Assembly: GCF_014138045.1 (NCBI RefSeq)
Contig: NZ_JACGXA010000001.1
Coordinates: forward strand, 1,299,501 to 1,363,500
DNA from: Nocardioides ginsengisegetis
GTDB taxonomy: Bacteria; Actinomycetota; Actinomycetes; Propionibacteriales; Nocardioidaceae
Length of the DNA: 64,000 bases
Reading direction: 5' to 3'
Shown here: positions 55,672 to 63,746 of the stretch, piece after piece
Layout of the letters: every line of letters starts with the position of its first letter
Numbering within the stretch: the first letter of the stretch is position 1
Translations under genes and position numbers: made by a program
The notes under the pieces: model-generated
The model's input: the letters and a program-made list of their open reading frames with translations, nothing else
The model's database searches: none
What the model was told of the DNA's origin: nothing

Positions 55672-57243
55672 TCAGACCGCCTTCCCGCGCGCCCAGCGCA
55701 GCCACTGGACCACCGAGCGGACCGGGCCGATCCGCTTCCCGAAGCCCTGGCGGGCCAGGTCGTCGGCGATCTCCTGCGCGGCGATCTGGAGCCCCAGGAA
55801 CGTGTCGACGCCGGGGAAGTAGCCACCGAGGGTGGCGGTGCCCGACGCGTACAGGCGACCGTCGCCGTTGGCGGTGCCGCGGACCTCGAAGGTGCGTTCG
55901 ACGTCGAGGCGACCCAGCGGGTTGCGGCCCGCGCCGGTGTGCTCGAGCAGGTCGGCGAACAGCCGGTGCTCGCCGATGTCGGCCTCGAGCCCCGTGCAGT
56001 CGATGACGTAGCCGGCCTGCAGCTCGAGCACGCCCTGGTCGGTCATGATCCGTGTGACGGTGCCGCCGCCCGTGCCGTCGCCGGCCGGCACGACGGACTG
56101 CACGGTGCCGGTGACGGTGCGGTACCAGCCCTCCTTGCGGCCGCGTGACTGCTGCTCCTGCCACAGTGAGCGGACCGGCGTGTTGGTCCCGCCGATGGTC
56201 TTGTAGAGCGCGGCCCGGTCCTCGCCCTCCAGCCGGCGCATCCGGCTCTTGAGCTGGCCTCCCCACACCGACTTGGGGTAGTTGAAGCCCTGGTAGGCCC
56301 ACCCGTCGCCGCCGCGTCGACGCATGAAGATGCTCGGGCCGTGCGAGCCGGTCACGTAGGTGCGGAAGACGTGCACGATCGTGGTCTGGCTGCCGTGCCG
56401 GTCTCGGTCGTCGATCAGCCGCTGCAGGATCCGCGAGGCCACGATGCCGCTGCCGCGGATCACCACCGTGGTCGGCCGGCGCAGCAGCTCGGCGTACAGG
56501 CCCTCGTGCGGCTCGTAGGCGTTCACGACGCTCGCGTAGTCCTGGTAGGTGTCGCGGTAGTCCTGGAGGTCCTGGAGGAACTTCAGGCCGGGGTAGCCGA
56601 CCGCGACGTGCACGAAGCGGCTGCGGTAGGCGACCCGCTTGGTCGGCGACGTGCCCGCCGGCGGCGTCAGGATGGTGAAGTAGCCGCCACCATTGCGACG
56701 GCGCACCACGCGGACCAGGCCCTTCTCGAGGCACTCGTAGTAGCCGATCCGCGCCGCCTCCTTCTCCAGGGACTCGAAGACCTGGCCGGCGCGCGGGGTC
56801 CAGTAGTCGGAGAGGATCGGCTCGGTCAGCACGTTCCACAGCGGGGCCAGCTTGGCCCGCAGACCCTTCGCGGACCAGGCCTCGCGGATCGCGTAGCTGG
56901 GGAAGCCCCAGATGCAGTCCGGGCAGGACGCGGAGTCCGAGCGGAGCCGCTCGTTGCGCGGGATCTGGGAGTTGCGGGTGAGGTACTCGTACGTCGACCA
57001 CGGGGTCTCGTTGTTGCCGAGCACCTTGATGCTGGACGCCGGGACGCCCGCGATGCGCAGGTAGTCGACCGTCACGAACGAGCCGATCCCGGCGCCCACC
57101 GTCACGAACGGGATGTCGATGACCGGAATGCCCACCGCGGCCAGGTCGGAGTCGTCCCACACGTCCTTCGCGAGCAGTGCCGGGGTCAGGTCGCCGCCCC
57201 CGGTCGGGGGCGGGGTGACCCGCACGGTCTCGTCAGTCGACAT
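55672..57243 (-). CDS. FAD/NAD(P)-binding oxidoreductase-like protein
   Basis: A 523-residue protein whose Rossmann signature VTVGAGIGS (GXGXXG, residues 50-55) follows an N-terminal proline-rich stretch. A CPDC pair (C107, C110) lies soon after. Later blocks are VHVAVGYPGLKF, VVIRGSGIVASRIL (a second dinucleotide-binding-like turn), YVIDCTGLEADIGEH and GYFPGVDTFLGLQIAAQEIA, the arrangement of a FAD-dependent monooxygenase or dehydrogenase. I do not recognise a characterised homologue or substrate. It is the first gene of a compact operon with a membrane protein and an FHA protein, which suggests membrane-located redox activity under phospho-control. An inverted repeat lies 25 bases upstream. 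Confidence 0.8.
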   Translation of the reverse strand: MSTDETVRVTPPPTGGGDLTPALLAKDVWDDSDLAAVGIPVIDIPFVTVGAGIGSFVTVDYLRIAGVPASSIKVLGNNETPWSTYEYLTRNSQIPRNERLRSDSASCPDCIWGFPSYAIREAWSAKGLRAKLAPLWNVLTEPILSDYWTPRAGQVFESLEKEAARIGYYECLEKGLVRVVRRRNGGGYFTILTPPAGTSPTKRVAYRSRFVHVAVGYPGLKFLQDLQDYRDTYQDYASVVNAYEPHEGLYAELLRRPTTVVIRGSGIVASRILQRLIDDRDRHGSQTTIVHVFRTYVTGSHGPSIFMRRRGGDGWAYQGFNYPKSVWGGQLKSRMRRLEGEDRAALYKTIGGTNTPVRSLWQEQQSRGRKEGWYRTVTGTVQSVVPAGDGTGGGTVTRIMTDQGVLELQAGYVIDCTGLEADIGEHRLFADLLEHTGAGRNPLGRLDVERTFEVRGTANGDGRLYASGTATLGGYFPGVDTFLGLQIAAQEIADDLARQGFGKRIGPVRSVVQWLRWARGKAV

Positions 57244-57267
57244 CCACGCCTCCCTCGCCGCGCGCGC

Positions 57268-57287
57268 CCGTTCGGCCCCCCGAACGG
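57268..57287. promoter_or_regulatory. inverted repeat upstream of the flavoprotein operon
   Basis: CCGTTCGG (57268-57275) and CCGAACGG (57280-57287) flank CCCC. Placed 25-44 bases before the operon start, it fits an operator for a dimeric regulator or a leader hairpin. A CCCCGAACGG half also occurs upstream of the 52433 kinase. Confidence 0.5.
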
Positions 57288-57342
57288 CACTGTGACACGC
57301 AGCAAAGGGGTGGCAACCGGTGAGCGAACCCGGTTACCCCAA

Positions 57343-57831
57343 TCAGGTGAGCAGCAGCTCGAACAGCTCGGTGTCGATCCACCGGCCGAACTTGTGGCCC
57401 ACGTCGTGCAGCACGCCGACGCTGCTGAAGCCGCAGGCGCGGTGCAGGGCGACGCTGGGGTCGTTGGGGAGCGCCACCACGGCCACCGCCAGCCGCATCC
57501 CGTCGGCGCTCAGGGTCGCCAGGAGGGCGTCGTACAGCGCCCGGCCGGTGCCGCGGCCCCGGGCTGCGTCGGCGAGGTAGACCGAGGTCTCGCGGGTGCG
57601 GGCGTAGGCGTCGCGGGGACGGTAGGAGCCGGAGTAGGCGTAGCCGACCACGGCACCGTCGGACTCGGCGACGAACACGTGGTCGCCGGCGGCGGGGGAG
57701 TGCAGCCGGCTCTCCCAGTAGTCGGTCCCGGGCGGGACGGTCGCGAAGGTCGCGATCCCGCCGAGCACCTCCGCGTCGTAGATCGCCGCGATCGCGGGCA
57801 GGTCGGCGGATGTGGCCGGACGGATCTCCAT
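57343..57831 (-). CDS. GNAT acetyltransferase (phosphinothricin acetyltransferase-like)
   Basis: A 162-residue GNAT enzyme. It begins MEIRPATSADLPAIAAIYD, shows GYAYSGSYRPRDAYARTRE and the acetyl-CoA site VYLADAARGRGTGRALYDAL, and ends in GFSSVGVLHDVGHKFGRWID, all typical of the Pat/Bar group. Such proteins acetylate phosphinothricin, methionine sulfoximine or related amino acids. The physiological substrate is unknown. It stands divergent from the DinB gene, the starts 27 bases apart. Confidence 0.92.
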   Translation of the reverse strand: MEIRPATSADLPAIAAIYDAEVLGGIATFATVPPGTDYWESRLHSPAAGDHVFVAESDGAVVGYAYSGSYRPRDAYARTRETSVYLADAARGRGTGRALYDALLATLSADGMRLAVAVVALPNDPSVALHRACGFSSVGVLHDVGHKFGRWIDTELFELLLT

Positions 57832-57846
57832 GGGGGCAGACCTTGC

Positions 57847-57852
57847 CAGAAT
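57847..57852 (+). promoter_or_regulatory. -10 hexamer CAGAAT for the DinB operon
   Basis: CAGAAT ends six bases before the ATG at 57859; the two best conserved -10 positions (A2, T6) are kept. Only 27 bases separate this start from the divergent GNAT gene. Confidence 0.4.
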
Positions 57853-57858
57853 GGGCGC

Positions 57859-58401
57859 ATGGAACCTGTCACCCCCGACACCAAGGACTGGACCTGGGTG
57901 CTCGACCGGCCCTGCCCCGAGTGCGGCTTCGTGGCCGCAGACGTCCCGGCCCGTGACCTCGCGGGGCGGTTGCTGGCCAACGCCGCGTCATGGGCCCGCG
58001 TGCTGGACGGTGGCCCCGGCGTGACGAGGCGGCCGGCGCCGCAGGTGTGGTCGCCGACGGAGTACGCCTGTCACGTCCGAGACGTGCACCGGGTCTTCGA
58101 CGAGCGGGTCCGCCTGATGCTCGAGGAGGACGTCCCGCACTTCGCCAACTGGGACCAGGACGAGACCGCCGTCCAGCAGCGTTACGACCTCCAGGACCCG
58201 GTCGTCGTCGGGCGCGAGCTGACCGTCGCGGCGAGCGCCGTCGCCGAGCGGTACGCCGCCGTGCCCGACGACGCGTGGGGGCGCGCGGGCATCCGCAGCA
58301 ACGGCAGCGAGTTCACCGTCGAGAGCCTCGGTCGCTACCACCTGCACGACGTGGTGCACCATCTGCACGACGTGAGTGGAGCAATGCGGAAGGACACATG
58401 A
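57859..58401 (+). CDS. DinB/maleylpyruvate isomerase-fold protein
   Basis: A 180-residue four-helix DinB_2-type protein. An N-terminal CPECGF motif precedes the helices; metal-binding histidines are visible in YACHVRDVHRVFDER and the C-terminal YHLHDVVHHLHDV. Actinobacterial members are mycothiol- or bacillithiol-dependent transferases or detoxifying enzymes. It is the first gene of a five-gene run joined by four-base overlaps through to the epimerase, starting from a CAGAAT -10 box. Confidence 0.88.
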   Translation: MEPVTPDTKDWTWVLDRPCPECGFVAADVPARDLAGRLLANAASWARVLDGGPGVTRRPAPQVWSPTEYACHVRDVHRVFDERVRLMLEEDVPHFANWDQDETAVQQRYDLQDPVVVGRELTVAASAVAERYAAVPDDAWGRAGIRSNGSEFTVESLGRYHLHDVVHHLHDVSGAMRKDT

Positions 58402-58592
58402 GGCACACGGAGTTCTGGGAGCGGATGGAGCTGGCCCTGGGGTCGGCGTACGCGAAGGCGTGGGCGGGCCAGTTCGTGATGGCCGACCTCGGCGGGCGCA
58501 CCGCCGCCGAGGCGCTGGACGCGGGCGTCCCGCCCAAGCAGGTCTGGGCGGCCGTCTGGCGCGCGCTGGACCTCCCGGCGTCCGACCGTTGA
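58398..58592 (+). CDS. DUF3046 protein
   Basis: A 64-residue protein (RHTEFWERMELALGSAYAK, ADLGGRTAAEALDAGVPPKQ, VWAAVWRALDLP) that matches the DUF3046 family of actinobacteria, which normally sits next to recA. Its ATG overlaps the DinB stop (ATGA). Here it is followed by a transporter gene, not recA. Function unknown. Confidence 0.9.
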   Translation: MRHTEFWERMELALGSAYAKAWAGQFVMADLGGRTAAEALDAGVPPKQVWAAVWRALDLPASDR

Positions 58593-58600
58593 ACCCAGCG

Positions 58601-59833
58601 GTGAATCTCGAGCAGGCCCAGCGCCGCACGATCCGCACGCTGATGGCCGCCCAGGTCGGGGGCGCCGTCGGCATCACGATCGGCATCGCCACCGCCTCGC
58701 TGCTGGCCCGCGACCTGTCCGGTTCGGAGAAGCTCGCGGGACTCAGCCAGACCGCGCAGGTGCTCGGCACGGCCGGGTGGGCCTTCCTGCTCGCCCGGCT
58801 GATGTCGCGGCGCGGCCGGCGGGTCGGCCTGGTCGCCGGCTACCTGCTCGGGGCCGCTGGTGCCCTGCTCGCCGTGGCGGCGGGCGTGCTCGGCTCGATG
58901 TCCCTGCTCCTGGTCGGCGCAGTGTTCCTGGGTGCGACGTCGGCCGCCAACAGCGGCTCGCGCTACGCCGCCACCGACCTCGCGCCGGCCGCCCACCGGG
59001 CCCGGTCCCTGTCGACGGTCGTGTGGGCCACCACCATCGGTGCGGTCGCCGGCCCCAACCTCACCGGGCCGGCCGGCACCCTCGCGGACCGCCTCGACAT
59101 CCCCGAGCTGACCGGGCCGTTCGCGCTCGGCAGCATCGGGATGCTGGCGGCCGCCCTGGTGGTCGGCGTCTTCCTCCGCCCCGACCCGCTCCTGCTCAGC
59201 CGCGAGGCCGCCGGGGTCGGTGCCACCCCGCCGCAGGGCACCAGCTGGGGCCGCGCGGTCCAGGCCGTCCGGGAGCGGCCGGTCCTCGGCCAGGCGATGG
59301 CGGCCATGGGCTGTGCGCACGCCGCCATGGTCGCGGTGATGGTGATGACCCCGCTCCACATGGAGCACGGCGGCGCCGAGCTCCGGGTGATCGGCATCGT
59401 GATCAGCGTGCACGTGCTGGGCATGTTCGCGTTCTCGCCCGTCGTCGGCTGGCTCGCCGACAGGTTCGGGCGCCCGCAGACGCTGGCCGTCGGTGGAGTC
59501 CTGCTCGCGCTCTCGCTGGGCGTCTGCGCGGACTCCCCGGACGGCTCCTCGTGGCAGATCTTCGTCGGCCTCTTCCTCCTCGGCCTCGGCTGGTCCTTCG
59601 CCACCGTGTCGGCCTCGACGATGGTCGCCGACCACGCGCCACTCGACGCCCGCACCGACGTCCAGGGCGTCTCGGACCTCGTCACCGGCGTGACCGCGGC
59701 GGCCGCGGGCGGCCTCGCCGGCTTCGTGGTGGGGGAGTGGGGCTACGCCGTCCTGTCGTTGCTGGCCGGTGCCCTCGTCCTCGTCGTGCTCGGGGCGGCG
59801 CTCAGGACCCGGCTGGCAGGATCGCCCGCATGA
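58601..59833 (+). CDS. major facilitator superfamily transporter
   Basis: A 410-residue, 12-helix MFS protein. The loop after helix 2 has LMSRRGRRVGLVAGYLLG and the second half has GWLADRFGRPQTLAVGG, the two family signatures. It resembles sugar or drug efflux carriers, but the substrate is unknown. GTG 58601 is chosen; an in-frame TTG at 58589 would overlap the DUF3046 stop and add four residues. Neither has a ribosome-binding site. It overlaps the next gene by four bases. Confidence 0.92.
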   Translation: MNLEQAQRRTIRTLMAAQVGGAVGITIGIATASLLARDLSGSEKLAGLSQTAQVLGTAGWAFLLARLMSRRGRRVGLVAGYLLGAAGALLAVAAGVLGSMSLLLVGAVFLGATSAANSGSRYAATDLAPAAHRARSLSTVVWATTIGAVAGPNLTGPAGTLADRLDIPELTGPFALGSIGMLAAALVVGVFLRPDPLLLSREAAGVGATPPQGTSWGRAVQAVRERPVLGQAMAAMGCAHAAMVAVMVMTPLHMEHGGAELRVIGIVISVHVLGMFAFSPVVGWLADRFGRPQTLAVGGVLLALSLGVCADSPDGSSWQIFVGLFLLGLGWSFATVSASTMVADHAPLDARTDVQGVSDLVTGVTAAAAGGLAGFVVGEWGYAVLSLLAGALVLVVLGAALRTRLAGSPA

Positions 59834-60624
59834 GCCCTGCGATCGCCGACGTCGCCGTGATCGGCGGCACCGGCTTCTACTCCTTCCTCGACGGCGCGGA
59901 GACCCACGAGGTCGAGACGCCGTACGGCGCCCCCTCGGCGCCGATCGCGGTCGGGACGGTGGCGGGTCGCAGGGTCGCGTTCGTCCCCCGGCACGGGCCG
60001 CACCACGACTATGCGCCGCACTCGATCCCCTACCGCGCCAACCTGTGGGCGCTGCGCTCGCTCGGCGTGCGCCAGGTGCTCGCCCCGTGCGCGGTCGGTG
60101 GCCTGCGCGACGAGGTGGCGCCGGGCGACATCGTCGTGCCGGACCAGCTCGTGGACCGCACCTATCGTCGCGTCCCGTCCTACGTCGAGGGTGGCGCGGT
60201 GCACGTGCCGTTCGGCGATCCCTACTGCACGCGCCTCGCCGCGGCCGTGACGGGGGCCGGGGCCGGCATCACTCACGGCGGCACGATGGTCGTGATCGAG
60301 GGCCCGCGCTTCTCCACCCGCGCCGAGTCGCGGGCCTACGCGGGCGAGGGGTGGACCCTGATCAACATGACCGGTGCTCCGGAGGCGGCGCTGGCCCGCG
60401 AGATGCGGCAGTGCTACACGCCGATCGCCCTGGTGACCGACATGGACGCCGGCGCCGAGAGCGGCGACGGCGTCGGGCAGGAGGAGGTCTTCGCGCTGTT
60501 CAAGGCCAACCTCGAGCGACTCACCGGACTGCTCGCGGCGACCATCGCGGCCCTGCCCGACCCCGACGGCTGCACCTGCTCCACGTGGGCCGACGGCATC
60601 GACCTGACCTATGTGATCCCGTGA
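59830..60624 (+). CDS. mtnP: S-methyl-5'-thioadenosine phosphorylase
   Basis: Splits methylthioadenosine (from polyamine synthesis) into adenine and methylthioribose-1-phosphate for salvage. The 264-residue protein has the phosphate loop GGTGFYSF, VPRHGPHHDYAPHSIPYRAN, GGTMVVIEGPRFSTRAES and INMTGAPEAALAREM, the last characteristic of MTAP over ordinary purine nucleoside phosphorylases. Some bacterial relatives prefer methylthioinosine; this cannot be excluded. The ATG overlaps the MFS stop. Confidence 0.94.
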   Translation: MSPAIADVAVIGGTGFYSFLDGAETHEVETPYGAPSAPIAVGTVAGRRVAFVPRHGPHHDYAPHSIPYRANLWALRSLGVRQVLAPCAVGGLRDEVAPGDIVVPDQLVDRTYRRVPSYVEGGAVHVPFGDPYCTRLAAAVTGAGAGITHGGTMVVIEGPRFSTRAESRAYAGEGWTLINMTGAPEAALAREMRQCYTPIALVTDMDAGAESGDGVGQEEVFALFKANLERLTGLLAATIAALPDPDGCTCSTWADGIDLTYVIP

Positions 60625-61664
60625 GGATCCTGCTCACCGGCTCGGCCGGGTTCATCGGCGGCGCCATCGCCCGGCAGCTGGCCGAGGCCGGCGACGAGGT
60701 CGTCCCCGTCGACGTGATGCTGCCGATGGCCCACGGCTCCGCCGACGCGCCCCCCGGCACCCACCGCGTCGACGTCCGCGACGCCGAGCAGTGGGGCGAC
60801 CTGCTGCGCGGGGTCGACGTGGTGTGCCACCAGGCCGCGCTCGTCGGGGCCGGCGTGAAGGTCTCCGACCTGCCCGACTACGCCGCCCACAACGACCTCG
60901 GCACCGCCGCACTGCTGTCCGCGATGCACGGCGCCGAGGTCGACCGGCTCGTGGTCGCCTCGTCGATGGTCGTCTACGGCGAGGGCCGCTACGCCTGCCC
61001 CGACCACGGCGACCAGGTGCCGGCGCCGCGGTCCCGGGAGGCGCTCGACGCGGGCGACTTCGACAACCACTGCCCCGTCTGCGCCGGCCCCCTCGGCTGG
61101 GAGCTCGTCGACGAGACGGCCCGCCTGGACCCGCGCAGCACCTACGCCGCCAGCAAGGTCGCCCAGGAGCACTACACCTCCGCGTGGGTGCGGCAGGCCG
61201 ACGCCGCCGCGATCGCGCTGCGCTACCACAACGTCTACGGGCCGGGCATGCCCCGCGACACTCCCTACTCCGGCGTCGCGGCGATGTTCCGCAGCTCACT
61301 GGAGCGGGGTCAGGCACCGCAGGTCTACGAGGACGGCGGCCAGATGCGCGACTTCGTGCACGTCGACGACGTCGCGCGCGCCAACGTCGCCGCCATCCGG
61401 GCGGTGGCGGGGGAGCGCGGCGGTCACTACGCGGCGTACAACGTCGCCTCGGGGCACCCCGTCGCGATCCGCGAGGTGGCCGAGCAGGTCGCGGCCGGCA
61501 CCGGGCGGGACCTCGCGCCCGAGGTCACCGGCGGCTACCGGCTCGGCGACGTGCGGCACATCGTCGCCTCGCCCGAGCGGGCGCGGGCCGGGCTCGGGTT
61601 CAGCGCGCGGGTGCGGCCCGAGGACGGGCTGCGGGCGTTCGCGACCGCGCCGCTCCGCCGCTAG
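60621..61664 (+). CDS. NAD-dependent nucleotide-sugar epimerase/dehydratase with cysteine-rich insertion
   Basis: A 347-residue SDR-family enzyme with the NAD site GSAGFIGGAIARQL and catalytic Tyr/Lys in STYAASKVAQEHY. Between them, residues ~115-160 form an insertion with CPDH and CPVC motifs that could bind zinc. This pattern is seen in dTDP-L-rhamnose 4-epimerase-type enzymes, which I take as the best guess. GTG 60621 overlaps the previous stop. It ends one base from the convergent membrane glycosyltransferase gene; the neighbours suggest an envelope or secreted glycan pathway. Confidence 0.9.
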   Translation: MRILLTGSAGFIGGAIARQLAEAGDEVVPVDVMLPMAHGSADAPPGTHRVDVRDAEQWGDLLRGVDVVCHQAALVGAGVKVSDLPDYAAHNDLGTAALLSAMHGAEVDRLVVASSMVVYGEGRYACPDHGDQVPAPRSREALDAGDFDNHCPVCAGPLGWELVDETARLDPRSTYAASKVAQEHYTSAWVRQADAAAIALRYHNVYGPGMPRDTPYSGVAAMFRSSLERGQAPQVYEDGGQMRDFVHVDDVARANVAAIRAVAGERGGHYAAYNVASGHPVAIREVAEQVAAGTGRDLAPEVTGGYRLGDVRHIVASPERARAGLGFSARVRPEDGLRAFATAPLRR

Positions 61665-62975
61665 CTACCAGCTCGTGTAGAGCAGGTGCTGCACCAGCAG
61701 CGCCGTCACCAGCTGGAGGGCCAGCGCGGGCCGGCGCCACCGCTCGGGCAGCAGCGCCGTGGACAGCAGCAGCCACGGGACGAACGGCAGCCAGATCCGC
61801 TCGACCTCGGCCTTGCTCATCCGCGACGCGTCGGCCAGCAGCACGGCCGCGACGGCTGAACCGGACAGCCAGAGGACGAGCCGGTCGGTGGTGCGGCGGA
61901 GGTTCGCGAGCCCGGCGCCGAGCACCGGGCCGGCCGAGATGACGAGGGCGGCGAGGTTGCCCCACATCCAGTACGACGCGGGACGGACCGCCGCGATGCC
62001 GGCCCAGTAGCGGTCGGCCAGCACCGGGTAGGCCTCCCACAGCCGGAAGCCACCGGCCGCGAAGGCGAGGACCACGGCGAGCGCGAGGACGGCGGCGACC
62101 GGCAGCGGCCGCCACGAGCGGGCGATGACGAGCATGGCCAGTGCGAGCAGGCCGACCAGCGGCAGCCCGTAGGACATCAGGCACGTGCAGCCCAGCAGCA
62201 GCCCGGCCACGGCCGACCAGCCGACCATCCGGCCGCGTGAAGGGGCGGTCGCTCCGGCGGCCAGGGCGGCGAGCCCCCAGGCCACGACGGCGCCCATCAG
62301 GGCGTCGGCGGAGACGGCCATGAAGACCGCGGCCGGGCCGAGCACGAGGAAGGGGGCCGCCCGCCGGGCCACTGCCTCGCCCCCGAGCAGCCGCAGCGTG
62401 ACCATCACGCCGAGGGCGGTCGTCGCCGCGAGCACCGTCACGACCAGGCCGGCCGCGTAGTCACCGCCGAGCCCGATCCGGTCGAGCAGCACGAAGAACA
62501 GCAGCGTCCCCGGTGGGTGGCCGGCGACGTGCACCGGCCACTGGCCCGCCGAGCCCTCGGGGATGCGGTCGACGTAGACCTGCAGCAGCGTGTGCACCGA
62601 CGTGACCTGCCGCGCCGTCCGGAGGTACTCGTAGTGGTTGCCCAGCACCCGGGAGATCCCAGCGGAGCCGTCGACGTAGGCCAGCGACAGCAGCCACGCC
62701 AGCGCGGCGGTGTACGACGTGAGGAGCAGGCGACGCCACGGGAGGGTGTCGGCCAGTGCTCGGGCGTGCCGCCAGCCGAGGAACGCCAGCAGGAGCGCCG
62801 GGACCGTGCCGATGCCGACCTTCGCCTGGAGATAGCCGTGCAAGGGCGGGAACACGGCGCCGCCGGTGTCCCGGGCGTGCACGTCCCAGCCGAACAGCGG
62901 CGGGACGGCGGTGGCCGCCAGGACCAGCACGAGTGCCGCGGACAGCCCGACGCCCGTGGACCGCTCCGTCGCCAT
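61665..62975 (-). CDS. GT-C-type membrane glycosyltransferase-like protein
   Basis: A 436-residue protein with about eleven membrane helices and an early outer loop bearing acidic residues (FGWDVHARDTGGAVFPPLHG), the layout of GT-C transferases that use lipid-phosphate sugars. Short motifs WPVHVAGHPPGTLLFF and VERIWLPFVPWLL recur in actinobacterial homologues near GT2 genes. The exact donor and acceptor are unknown. The ATG follows TAGCCT by seven bases. Divergent from the GT2 gene with a 111-base shared promoter region. Confidence 0.85.
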   Translation of the reverse strand: MATERSTGVGLSAALVLVLAATAVPPLFGWDVHARDTGGAVFPPLHGYLQAKVGIGTVPALLLAFLGWRHARALADTLPWRRLLLTSYTAALAWLLSLAYVDGSAGISRVLGNHYEYLRTARQVTSVHTLLQVYVDRIPEGSAGQWPVHVAGHPPGTLLFFVLLDRIGLGGDYAAGLVVTVLAATTALGVMVTLRLLGGEAVARRAAPFLVLGPAAVFMAVSADALMGAVVAWGLAALAAGATAPSRGRMVGWSAVAGLLLGCTCLMSYGLPLVGLLALAMLVIARSWRPLPVAAVLALAVVLAFAAGGFRLWEAYPVLADRYWAGIAAVRPASYWMWGNLAALVISAGPVLGAGLANLRRTTDRLVLWLSGSAVAAVLLADASRMSKAEVERIWLPFVPWLLLSTALLPERWRRPALALQLVTALLVQHLLYTSW

Positions 62976-62982
62976 GACGGCA

Positions 62983-62988
62983 AGGCTA
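62983..62988 (-). promoter_or_regulatory. -10 hexamer TAGCCT for the membrane glycosyltransferase gene
   Basis: On the minus strand TAGCCT ends seven bases before the ATG at 62975; no ribosome-binding site is present. Confidence 0.5.
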
Positions 62989-63074
62989 GGGGGCAGCTGG
63001 GCGGGACCGGCGTCAGCGCGCGCACCGTCATTCCTTCGTAAGCCTTTGGCCCGTCCCGGGCCCGGACGCGCCCC

Positions 63075-63080
63075 TACGGT
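63075..63080 (+). promoter_or_regulatory. -10 hexamer TACGGT for the GT2 gene
   Basis: TACGGT ends six bases before the ATG at 63087; again no ribosome-binding site lies between. Confidence 0.5.
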
Positions 63081-63086
63081 GCACAC

Positions 63087-63746
63087 ATGGAGACCGACTG
63101 CGACCTCGTCCTGCCCTGCAGGGACGAGGCCCCCGCCCTGGCGGCGCTGCTGCCCCGAGTGCCCGCGGAGTTCGCCGTGATCGTCGTCGACAACGGATCC
63201 CGGGACGACACCGCGGCCGTCGCGCGGGGTCTCGGCGCGACCGTCGTGCACGAGTCCGTGCCCGGTTACGACGCCGCGGTCCACGCCGGACTCGAGGCGG
63301 CGACCAGCGACCACGTCGCCTTCATGGACGGCGACGGCTCCTTCGACCCCGACGAGCTCCTGCCCCTGCTGGAGGCAGTCCGCTCCGGCCGCGCAGACCT
63401 CGCCGTCGGTCGCCGCCGCCCCGTCCGCGCCGGTGTCTGGCCCTGGCACGCGCGCGCCGGCAACGCGCTGATCGTGTCCTGGCTGCGCCGCCGGATCGAG
63501 CTGCCGGCCCACGACATCGCCCCGATGCGGGTCGCGCGCCGGTCCGATCTGCTCGCCCTCGACGTGCGCGACCGCCGCTTCGGCTACCCCGTCGAGCTGC
63601 TCCAGAAGGCGACCCGTGCCGGCTGGCGCTTCGAGGAGCACGACGTCTCCTACCACCCGCGCGCCGAGGGGACCCGGTCCAAGGTCTCCGGCTCGGTCCG
63701 AGGCACGCTCCGCACCGCCCGCGACTTCGCGAAGGTACTCGCGTGA
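63087..63746 (+). CDS. family 2 glycosyltransferase
   Basis: A 219-residue GT-A enzyme: DLVLPCRDEAPALAALLPRV, VIVVDNGSRDDTA, VAFMDGDGSFDPDELLPLL (the DXD-like metal site) and YPVELLQKATRAGWRFEE. It lacks membrane helices, so it probably acts at the inner face of the membrane, transferring a sugar from a nucleotide donor to a lipid. The GTG of the next gene overlaps its stop. Together with the epimerase and the GT-C-type gene it suggests a small glycan cluster. Confidence 0.92.
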   Translation: METDCDLVLPCRDEAPALAALLPRVPAEFAVIVVDNGSRDDTAAVARGLGATVVHESVPGYDAAVHAGLEAATSDHVAFMDGDGSFDPDELLPLLEAVRSGRADLAVGRRRPVRAGVWPWHARAGNALIVSWLRRRIELPAHDIAPMRVARRSDLLALDVRDRRFGYPVELLQKATRAGWRFEEHDVSYHPRAEGTRSKVSGSVRGTLRTARDFAKVLA

